Source: Sporothrix humicola (lineage: Eukaryota; Ascomycota; Sordariomycetes; Ophiostomatales; Ophiostomataceae). From it: 64,000 bases of DNA. The stretch covers positions 124,001 to 188,000 of the forward strand of contig WNYE01000049.1 in NCBI GenBank assembly GCA_021396245.1. The letters are read 5' to 3'. Position 1 is the stretch's first letter. Each line of letters begins with the position of its first letter. The position numbers and the translations under genes are program-made. Shown here piece by piece: positions 20,860 to 28,912 of this stretch. The notes beneath the pieces were generated by a model, which was not told the DNA's origin, did not search any database, and saw only the letters and a list, made by a program, of their open reading frames with translations.

Positions 20860-21480
20860 ATGAGCACGCAACAGACATGGCAGTTTGTCTCGGTCGATCC
20901 CGGCGGCAGTTCGTCCAACAATGACAAGAAGAAACGGCCGCGGAAGAAGCGTGTTTCAAAAGCTTGTGTCCGCTGCCGGAAGCACAAACTGAGGGTAAGC
21001 CTACAAAGTCAATTGGTGCAGCCCTTCTTTTTATGGAAACCCAAGCTGATTTCACAGTGTGATACCTACCGGCCATGCATGCTTTGTGTCCGGTCAGACG
21101 TTCCCTGCATTGACGCCGAAGGCCAATCGCCGCAAGCGAGAAGACAAACAAACACGGAACAAACCACTGTTGAGGCAAACCACAACAATCAAGCAGAATC
21201 TGCTACGGCTTCAGTCCCAACGACAACGTCTACCGGAGAAGAAAGCACGTTTAGCCCGGGATGGACGGCATGGGAGCCAATCGACGACGGCCAGAACATG
21301 AACTTTGCCGAAAGTGGATACCAGTTCGGAGTGAGCCAAGATGCCGCTGCCAATCCCGGTGCGGCCACAGAAACCGACACCACCGCCGAGGCCGGCGGAG
21401 AAAATGACATTCAATTCGACGGCAATTGGGACTGGAGCACTGGACAATTTTTGATGCCAGAACTGTGGCCGAAACGGTAA
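20860..21480 (+). CDS. Small Zn2Cys6 (Gal4-type) zinc cluster protein
   Basis: Two exons, 20860-20994 and 21058-21480, give 185 residues. The 63-nt intron (GTAAGC...TTTCACAG) must be removed to form the zinc cluster: CVRCRKHKLR joins directly to CDTYRPCMLCVRSDVPC, giving C36, C39, C46, C52, C55 and C62 with the 2-6-5-2-6 spacing of fungal binuclear clusters. A basic stretch (KKKRPRKKR, about 23-31) before the cluster is a likely nuclear signal. The rest (63-185) is polar and acidic, rich in Thr, Glu, Ala, Trp and Asn, with no room for the fungal-specific transcription factor domain. It is probably a DNA-binding protein with a short acidic tail. The start ATG lies in CCCACCATGAGC. Targets are unknown. 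Confidence 0.85.
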   Translation: MSTQQTWQFVSVDPGGSSSNNDKKKRPRKKRVSKACVRCRKHKLRVSLQSQLVQPFFLWKPKLISQCDTYRPCMLCVRSDVPCIDAEGQSPQARRQTNTEQTTVEANHNNQAESATASVPTTTSTGEESTFSPGWTAWEPIDDGQNMNFAESGYQFGVSQDAAANPGAATETDTTAEAGGENDIQFDGNWDWSTGQFLMPELWPKR

Positions 21481-22274
21481 AGATTTTGATTTACAGATAC
21501 GGTAATCTGCGTCACCGGGAGGAATTTATGTAGACAGACTTCAGTGCAAAGAAAGCTCGTTTATGGTGACGAGGAATATTGGAATCATTGCGTGCTGGGC
21601 CAATTGCACTTACACCGGTCATGAAAATATTCGGAATAGACACTATCGACAAAACAATTGAAATTAAGAAGTGAAACCGACCAAAAAGAAGAAAACAGAA
21701 TGACAAACACGGCATCCAACACGTGCTCGATCTCGCTTGCTCTTTCCCGCCCGATCTGACTGTCGCCTTTGTCTCGATTCACTTTCCTGTTTCGGACAGT
21801 GCGCCCGCGCCTGCAGTTTCTGTTGATGTCGATCGCCCCCAGTGTCCCACCAGACGATAGCGCCGATAGCCAATAAAGTCGCCGAGGTCCAGCGGGTGAC
21901 GGGCGGGCAAGCGCCTAAAGAACAAACTTACAGGTAACATTTTTAGGGTTTTAGGCGACAGCTTCCCCGGAGAATTGACGACCGAGAGTTGGGGAAGGTG
22001 CACAAATGGTGGGGTAAAGCGCTCCTTCTCTTTGGAACATCGTTTGACGGACAAGGAGTCATCCGGAATGAACGTCGTACATCTGACAACAAGATTCCGG
22101 GGATATCGACAGGCGAGATCTCTCATGACATACGGCGCCGTGGACTGATCAATCGCGGGTACGATATAAAGTCGATTGAGGCAGCACTCTCAATCAGACA
22201 TCAATCAACATTGACATCACCAACATCACGAACCCCTGAACTGACCTCAATCCAGCTTCAACCAACCGCCCAAT
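21481..22274. other. Intergenic spacer, promoter of the methyltransferase
   Basis: About 790 bp between two + strand genes. Apart from a TATA box near its right end (listed) I see no gene or structured element. Confidence 0.45.
22165..22170 (+). promoter_or_regulatory. Probable TATA box of the methyltransferase gene
   Basis: TATAAA followed by G, about 105 nt upstream of the ATG at 22275. This is a plausible distance for a fungal core promoter with a 60-80 nt leader. Confidence 0.45.
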
Positions 22275-23030
22275 ATGGCCGATTCCACCGAAAAGTCTCC
22301 TCCCTCGGTCCAGACCGACACGGTCCCCGAAAACCTAAAGGCGCGCATCAAGGCCTCGTACGACGCCATCGCCCCCGTCTACAACAAGTGGACCGTCGAC
22401 CACTCCCCCGTCCGCGTCGCCTACCTCGACCAGGTCACGGCCAAGCTGCGCCCCGAGGGCAACAAGGCTGCCGACCGTCCGCCTCTGCGCGTCCTCGAGC
22501 TCGGCTGCGGCGCCGGCCGCCCCGTCACCGAGAAGCTTCTGGTGGACCTCGATCCTGTGCATGTCACCGCCAACGACATCTCGACCGGCCAGCTCGACAT
22601 GGCGCGTGAGGCGCTCGGCGAGCACGGCGAAAAGGTCGCTCCCTCGCCCGACAGCAAGGTCGACTGGGTCGAGGGCGACATGATGGCCTTGGAGTTTGAG
22701 GACGCCTCGCTCGACGCCGTCGTCGGCTTCTACAGCATCATCCATCTGCCCGGCCCCGAGCAGGCCGCCCTCCTCAAAAAGATTGGCCGCTGGCTCAAGC
22801 CCGGCACCGGCTGGTTCCTGGCCAACTTCTCGGACCGCGTCATGCCCGGCATGGTGCACGAGAAGTGGCTCAAGCACGACGAGGGCTGGATGTTTTGGAG
22901 CGGGCTGGGCGTGCCGCAGACCGAGGCGGCCGTCGTGGGCGAGGGCGGCCTGAAGCTCGAGGTCAGCAAGCTGGAGGCGGACGACGTCGACGACGTTGAT
23001 TTCCACTGGGTCATTGCGCGGAGGCCGTAG
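22275..23030 (+). CDS. Class I SAM-dependent methyltransferase
   Basis: Single exon, 251 residues. Motif I is VLELGCGAGRP (V73-G81 onward), followed by an acidic end of strand 2 (VTANDISTGQL), then WVEGDMMALEFEDASLDAVVGFYSIIHLP as motifs II-III, a post-motif helix (LLKKIGRWLKPGTGWFLANF), and a C-terminal WVIARRP strand. This is the Methyltransf_11/25 layout used for small-molecule methylation. The ASYDAIAPVYNKW start is common in methyltransferases related to UbiE and polyketide or terpenoid tailoring enzymes. No other biosynthetic enzyme is adjacent, so the substrate is open. Third-position G+C is very high, as in other well-expressed genes in the window. Confidence 0.88.
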   Translation: MADSTEKSPPSVQTDTVPENLKARIKASYDAIAPVYNKWTVDHSPVRVAYLDQVTAKLRPEGNKAADRPPLRVLELGCGAGRPVTEKLLVDLDPVHVTANDISTGQLDMAREALGEHGEKVAPSPDSKVDWVEGDMMALEFEDASLDAVVGFYSIIHLPGPEQAALLKKIGRWLKPGTGWFLANFSDRVMPGMVHEKWLKHDEGWMFWSGLGVPQTEAAVVGEGGLKLEVSKLEADDVDDVDFHWVIARRP

Positions 23031-23305
23031 ACCCCGCAGAGAGGCAGATATGACTGGAGGAGATCTTTGTACAACAGTTCAACACGACATGATTTAATGA
23101 CTTGAAAACGAAAATAAAAATAAAAGTTCAACACGATGCATTGAACGTTGGGCACGCGTTGTTTGTGTATGCTGGCTGGAAGTGAATACCGGTGCCATTT
23201 GCTAATGTTCACCCGCATTCTCTTGTCTGTGAAGGGCCCACGTCCGTTTCATTCACTCTCCCTGTCTATTCCATTGGCCTCGCCCTCAAAAAGGTGTTTA
23301 AAATC

Positions 23306-24559
23306 ATGCTTATCATGCAAAGTGTTCATCACAAACTTCTTTCTTCTTCTTCTTTTATTTTTCTCTTCTCGTTTACCTCCTCTCTTCACAACATAGTTGA
23401 CCACCAATACGACTATCCGGCAGCCGAGCCTCAAAATGTCGCTAAGGATCTGCCCAACCTACTCTCCACAGGAGAAGGCAGTGACTGTACCATTGAGTAT
23501 TGGGGGACAACGTTCAAGGTCCACAAGTCGGTCATTTGTCCCCAGTCTCCCGTGTTCAAAGCTGCTTTTGATGGGCACTTTTCTGTAAGTCGCCCATGCC
23601 CACCATCTCTGTCTTCCTATCATTTGGTATGTCTAACAATCCCAGGAAAGCAAGACAAACCACTTCAAGATTGAGGACTTTTCTCTCGGAACCGTCAAGC
23701 GGATGCTGCGCTACATGCACGATGCACCAAATGTCTGGCCCAACAAGCCAGAGCCTCCCAGCGACAACGAAGCTGAGGAAGACCAGCCTGACCAGCCCGC
23801 TCCCGCAAAGAGACTTAGGCGAGGGAGGAAAGCGAAGACGGCCAAGAAAATAGTGAAGAAGGCCAAGAAAGCAACCGAAACAACCGACCCTAATACCAAC
23901 AACGGAGACATTGACAAGGACCAGGACGGCGACGGATACACCGGCGATGAACAAGTCCGCCATGGCCTGGAACAATTTCTGGACGATAAAGTCCCTGCGG
24001 ATGAAAGGCTTAAAGAAACACTTCGGCGAGTGCAGACCTTGGTTGAACTCAACTCCATTGGCGACTTTTATGGTGTCGAGAGTTTGTGCAAGGAGAGCAG
24101 CGAGAAGATCGAGACGTTTTTCAAGCCAAGCTGGCATTTTAATCGCAGGTCTGTAAAGCTTTACTGTGCTACTGCTTCCCTCCTCGCACAGAAATCTGGC
24201 GACGTCAATGTGCAAAAGGTCATGGCACAGGTTGTTACTCCATACATACAGTATCTCGACGATGCTGATCTTGGTGGGATGGAATCCATGCCAGCGTTTT
24301 CCAAGGAGTTTATCAAACGCGCTGCCGCCCGCGTTGACTATCTGAGACGTCAACTGGCCCACTACAAATACTTCAACGGTAGTCGTTCCCCCAACTACAG
24401 CCGTAGTGGCCTCGAAGGGGGCCAGGGCTGGCCGCCCCCTTCCATTGATGGTAGGTTTTCTTTTCGGACCGCCTTCATCCCATATTACCTGCTCACATGA
24501 CAAAATACCTGCCGCATATGAGCTCAACCACTAACTGTTTCAAACTAGGTTGGGATTAG
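23306..24559 (+). CDS. BTB/POZ domain protein (first of a tandem pair)
   Basis: Reconstructed as three exons: 23306-23584, 23646-24450 and a tiny 24549-24559, giving 364 residues. Both introns have good ends (GTAAGT...CCCAG; GTAGGT...CTAAC...ACTAG). The BTB core is clear: SDCTIEYWGTTFKVHKSVIC, QSPVFKAAF, then ESKTNHFKIEDFSLGTVKRMLRYMH. A highly charged insert follows (KRLRRGRKAKTAKK, likely nuclear signal, then DINKDQDGDG-like acids). The remaining C-terminal part shares the helical YFGI/FYGVESLC-type region of fungal BTB proteins. The start is uncertain: the first ~30 codons translate pyrimidine-rich DNA and may be leader or intron. The 11-nt last exon is also tentative; without splicing the frame stops at 24500. 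BTB proteins often serve as adaptors for Cul3 ubiquitin ligases. Confidence 0.7.
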
Positions 24560-24996
24560 AGAACTCTAGACGAGGCTGCACGGTGTCTTGGTGGCATTCT
24601 GATTTTATCTACAATATTGGCGGTTGCATTGAAGCCATGGATCACTTGGCATTTACAGATTCATAATCCCGATCAAGCTATGCACTACTGTTGAGTTACA
24701 CGGGATTGGAAAACAATGCATACTATGGCCAGTCCCAGTACTGTCAATGGGACGACCATATATAACAATACGTAGGACAAAGCAAACGCTAAATAAGAGT
24801 TATTCACGATCATCTGTGTATGCCGTCAGTGGGACCTTCACCTTCATGCGTGAATACAATGTTAGCAAAGAAATCTTCACGACCACTCACTTACCTACAG
24901 CTTTGGCTGTTTTCTGAACACTAACATATTTAAACAAGACATACCGAGAAAACCTCAAATCTACTTCTTAAATTTCTTTTTCCCTTCTACATTTTT
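24560..24996. other. Spacer between the two BTB genes
   Basis: AT-rich 437 bp with no open frame of note. It holds the 3' end of the first BTB gene and the promoter of the second. Confidence 0.45.
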
Positions 24997-25917
24997 ATGC
25001 CAGACCAATCCATCATGAATCTTGACGATTACACAACCCTCGACCCCGAGGGCGAGTTCAGCGACTGCACGATCGAGTGCGGCGGCCAAGTCTTCAAGGT
25101 CCATAAGGTTTTTGTGTGCACTCAGTCTCCCGTATTTCGGGCTGCTCTCGTGGGAGGGTTCAAGGTAATCAATGCAGTTCCAGCTTCGTTTTCTTTTTTT
25201 CCTTTTTTTCTTTGGACGCGATCGTCCCTAACATTACCGCAGGAGGGAACGACCAGCACTTACAAAATCGACGGCTTCGATGTCGATATCGCCAAACGAA
25301 TGATTCGGTTCCTTTACGGCGACAAGGACGTCTGGCCAAAGCTGTCAGAACAGACACCCGCCCCCGATTCTGCCGGTGCCAATGCCGAGTCCGACAAAGC
25401 CACCGAGGATACCGCAGACCCCAAGACACTGCACGTCACGACCCTGATCAAAATGTGCAATATCGCCGAGTATTTTGGCATCACCAAGATGCAGGAGGCG
25501 GGCCGCGCAGAGATCAATGATTTCTTTGATTCGCCGGCCAATTGGTGCGCCGTGGTGTTCAACAAGGCAGCCAAACTTGTCGTGTCCGAATCGGGTGACA
25601 AGGACCTCCATGCCATATTTGCTCGGGTGGCTTCTCAGCACGTCGCCGACTACAAGGCTTTTGATATGACGACGTTGATTGCCCTGGACGACTTCATGCA
25701 CAGTTTTATGTACTGTGTTGACAAACAGCTCGCAACTCTAAAGAAAAGCAATGAACAGCTGGAGAGACATGCAAATAAAGTCATTGATATTGCGAAAAGT
25801 GGGAGGGACTGTTGGAATTGCAACAGGAAGATGGGGAACATGGTCATCTCGCAAGACGACAAAACCCTTAATTACCGTGTTCGATGCAGGACTTGTAATA
25901 AGGATATGTTAGCTTGA
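24997..25917 (+). CDS. BTB/POZ protein with C-terminal CxxC-CxxC (second of the pair)
   Basis: Two exons, 24997-25164 and 25243-25917, give 280 residues. The 78-nt intron (GTAATC, branch CCTAAC, CCGCAG) has no stop and is a multiple of three, so the unspliced frame stays open. It sits at the same place in the BTB domain as the first intron of the upstream paralogue. BTB core: FSDCTIECGGQVFKVHK, then QSPVFRAAL, and KIDGFDVDIAKRMIRFLYGD. A linker and helical region follow (MCNIAEYFGITKMQEAG). The C-terminus has CWNCNRKMG ... RCRTCNKDM, a Cys4 arrangement that may bind zinc and that the paralogue lacks. Probably an adaptor protein; partner unknown. Confidence 0.8.
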   Translation: MPDQSIMNLDDYTTLDPEGEFSDCTIECGGQVFKVHKVFVCTQSPVFRAALVGGFKVINAVPASFSFFPFFLWTRSSLTLPQEGTTSTYKIDGFDVDIAKRMIRFLYGDKDVWPKLSEQTPAPDSAGANAESDKATEDTADPKTLHVTTLIKMCNIAEYFGITKMQEAGRAEINDFFDSPANWCAVVFNKAAKLVVSESGDKDLHAIFARVASQHVADYKAFDMTTLIALDDFMHSFMYCVDKQLATLKKSNEQLERHANKVIDIAKSGRDCWNCNRKMGNMVISQDDKTLNYRVRCRTCNKDMLA

Positions 25918-26297
25918 GAGCTTTGGACCCATAGTATCTTTTTTTTTCCTTCTTTTTTTTTTCCAAAAAAGAGGAAGATGGAAATCAACTAAGTCGCGAA
26001 ATAGAACGGAGAAAATAAATCTACACAATTGCACAGGTAAAATATGTGAATTGCGCAGGCTGAGTTCATTGGTTGTCGCTTCTTCGTATTTTCGTACCTT
26101 CCTTGGGAGCTTGGCTTTCCAACCTGCTGCGGGGCATCTGCAGCTGCGCCCATCGTACATCGTACCTGCCTTGTGGGTTGACAGCTCCTGCCTATTCTCA
26201 GCCTCATGGCGGAGAACTTAAGGCAGCAATTCCCCTTTTCATTTCGTAGCTCTCCTTCTCCTGTCTCTCATATGTGCCTCACACCAACATTTTCAAC
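25918..26297. other. Intergenic spacer
   Basis: 380 bp with a T-rich tract (about 25938-25965) just after the BTB gene and a pyrimidine-rich leader before the next gene. Nothing else is seen. Confidence 0.45.
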
Positions 26298-28793
26298 ATG
26301 CCGCGAACAGACATCAGTCTCTCCGTGGAGGAGTACTGCGTGCTGTGCCGTCGACCACTGCACCTAACAAGAGGAGTCAATTTTGATGACGAGGAAGCAG
26401 GCAACAGCGATAACGGCGAAAACGAAAACGGCGCAAACGCTACAAACGACAAAAAAGACAGCGACAAAGCAAACGACTGGGAATCGTCCATTCTCGCCTT
26501 TTTCAACGGAGCCGTCGAGGCAGAGGCCGATGACGAGGACGGCCACGACAATGACGTCGACAACAACCGCCAACAAGAACAAGATGTCCGGCTGCACATT
26601 ACGCCCGCCGACCCGCGTGCGCCATGGCCTGGCGTCGACTACCAGCCGGAGTGGATTCTCAAACACCGGGTCGACGACACCGACTGGCTGCAGGTGACGT
26701 TCCGGGCGAGGCCGCACCCTCTCACCAACAGCTACGAGTACTTTGACAAGCGGGAAAACGACGTGCAGGGCGTGCTGTACCATGTGCACAATTGTTGCTG
26801 GCAGGTCACGCGAAACTCGTTCAATTTCCAGCAGCTTTTCCGGCTGGCAGAAGCGACGCGGTCCATGTTCCCGCGGACACGAGCGTTTTGCAGCAGTGAA
26901 TACAAGTCGGCCTTGACCCAACTGCGGACTGCACCTTTGGAGAAATCGGAGCTGTCTCGATTGCTGGACATGCCGGCCGAGCTGCGGCAAATGGTGATTG
27001 ACCAGGTGCAAGACGGCATGGCTGCGTCGTTGCTGCGAGCGCAACAGACGGCCAGTCTGGCGGAGAGGCTGCCGTCAACGCCGCCGACAAAAGGCATGAC
27101 CAAAGAAGTCGTCAAATTGCAAGGGCCTGGCCATCTCGTGGCGACGACAAGCCACATACTCGGCCATACCTATCTCGACAAGATTGCATTTGTGGACGAG
27201 GTGAAAGAGGATGACGGGTGGACAGAGACAATCGAAGTTCCCACAACAGCAATCTCGACGGCAAAGATATACGTCGGGCCTTTGGGAGTGCAGGCCGTGA
27301 AACTCGTCTACGAGGACGGAACGACATCATCGCTCCTGGGCACGCCTAGCAAAGGAAACAGCTTCATCCACACTCTGCCGCTACACAACACGTCGCCGTC
27401 GTTGGTTGTGTCAAGGGACGATTTGAAGTCGGTCCACATCCACTCGCCGCGACCCGCAACAAGACGAACCGAAGACGACTATGCCAAGATTCTCCGCTAC
27501 CCTCGGGCCGCCTTTTCCGTTCCCGAATCCCGGGTGCAAAAGTTTCCCAGCCGTGCACTGTGGAGCGTCGACCCGCCCGAGGACAGCAGCAAAGTGCACA
27601 TCGTGGACGCCACGTACAAGGCAGGCCAGCTCCGCCATTTTTCCGCAAGACGGCTGTGCGAGTATGTGCCGCTGCAGATCGGGGACAGGTCAGCCACTGG
27701 CCTGACGGTGTACACCACGATCAGTGGGATTGTGGGCATGACTTCTCACTTTGGCGGTGATGGCGTGCTGTCGAGCAGTGAACAGTTCCACGCCGGCAGC
27801 CGAGACGAAGGTGCTATTCCGCAGCATATGCGGCTGGCAAAGGGCGAGTACATTGAGCTGGCGATGCTGATCATCCGGCAGGCCGACGGCGGGCTCGACT
27901 TTGGCGCCACGCCTGGTTTCGCCATGTTCGTCAGGACCAACCGGGTCCAAGAACGCATGTTTGGTGCCTACTGGATCTGCTATAAACAAGACACGCCGAC
28001 GGTGCTGCTGGGCGGGACCATTGATACGAGAAAGCAGAAACCGAAACGGGTGACAGGGTTCTTTACCGACGCCCTGACTATGGCCGACGACGGGACATGG
28101 AAGAGCATAGGTGTGTCGGAGGTGTATCCAGAGGGTGCAGTGGAAAACGAACAAGAAGAAGACGACGACGACGATACTAGAATTCCCCCGATGACAAGAG
28201 CAGGCTTTCCGACAGCAACCGAAGTTCGCCCCTACCCCGGCATTGAGCCGCACCTTTTGGGCCTGGACCCCGTCTTCCGGCTGGGCAAAGACAAGATTGT
28301 GCACACGTCGGCCGGCATTGTGGGCGCAGAGGTTGCGACGGTCCACCTGCGGAGGAGCACGGAGCTGAAATGGGTGCTGGGCATGTGCGTTGTGTACACG
28401 AACGGACGAAGCGTTCTTTTGGGACGGTGGATGCCGGATATCGGGGAGGAAGGGGTGGTTATCGACAAGATTTACGACGTCAACGAGCCACGAGAGACTG
28501 ACGACAAAATCCTGACTGGCCTGTCGTTCCAGATGAGTGAGGATCGCCACCACCTCGAGGACATTCTCCTCAACATACCGAGCCCCTCTATACCCGTGGA
28601 TTTGTACATCTATCTCGGTCCTGACCAAGACCAACACATCGAGTGGTGGTGTGGATACACAGAAGACAAAGTGCGGGTATGTAACAATGGCTACCAGTAC
28701 TTGACGTTCAGGGAGGACAATGGGGAAGACGACCTCCGTTTCCCTAAGAAGGAGCTTCATCTGGACGAGTGGAGGAAGGATGCACGGGTTTAA
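26298..28793 (+). CDS. Large F-box-like protein with N-terminal CxxC
   Basis: Single exon of 831 residues from the ATG at 26298; the open frame extends eight codons upstream but only to a GTG. The N-terminus carries YCVLCRRPL, then an acidic Asn/Asp/Glu-rich insert (about 35-105). A block typical of fungal F-box proteins follows (GVDYQPEWILKHRV, VLYHVHNCCW), then a degenerate F-box (LSRLLDMPAELRQMVIDQV). The C-terminal ~500 residues contain repeated beta-rich blocks; GIVGMTSHFGGDG and ARRLCEYVPL motifs recur in loosely similar form (GIVGAEVATVHLRRS). I do not recognise that domain. Such proteins may present substrates to SCF ubiquitin ligases, but this is inference. It lies on the same strand directly after two BTB adaptor genes. 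Confidence 0.65.
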   Translation: MPRTDISLSVEEYCVLCRRPLHLTRGVNFDDEEAGNSDNGENENGANATNDKKDSDKANDWESSILAFFNGAVEAEADDEDGHDNDVDNNRQQEQDVRLHITPADPRAPWPGVDYQPEWILKHRVDDTDWLQVTFRARPHPLTNSYEYFDKRENDVQGVLYHVHNCCWQVTRNSFNFQQLFRLAEATRSMFPRTRAFCSSEYKSALTQLRTAPLEKSELSRLLDMPAELRQMVIDQVQDGMAASLLRAQQTASLAERLPSTPPTKGMTKEVVKLQGPGHLVATTSHILGHTYLDKIAFVDEVKEDDGWTETIEVPTTAISTAKIYVGPLGVQAVKLVYEDGTTSSLLGTPSKGNSFIHTLPLHNTSPSLVVSRDDLKSVHIHSPRPATRRTEDDYAKILRYPRAAFSVPESRVQKFPSRALWSVDPPEDSSKVHIVDATYKAGQLRHFSARRLCEYVPLQIGDRSATGLTVYTTISGIVGMTSHFGGDGVLSSSEQFHAGSRDEGAIPQHMRLAKGEYIELAMLIIRQADGGLDFGATPGFAMFVRTNRVQERMFGAYWICYKQDTPTVLLGGTIDTRKQKPKRVTGFFTDALTMADDGTWKSIGVSEVYPEGAVENEQEEDDDDDTRIPPMTRAGFPTATEVRPYPGIEPHLLGLDPVFRLGKDKIVHTSAGIVGAEVATVHLRRSTELKWVLGMCVVYTNGRSVLLGRWMPDIGEEGVVIDKIYDVNEPRETDDKILTGLSFQMSEDRHHLEDILLNIPSPSIPVDLYIYLGPDQDQHIEWWCGYTEDKVRVCNNGYQYLTFREDNGEDDLRFPKKELHLDEWRKDARV

Positions 28794-28912
28794 AGTCATG
28801 GACAACGAACGAAATAAATTCATACTCTGAGATAAAGATACAGATTTCAATTGATTTTCTCTTCCTTTCATTCAGCGTCCTCGCCTCCCTTCGGCTTTTT
28901 TGGTCGTCTGGT

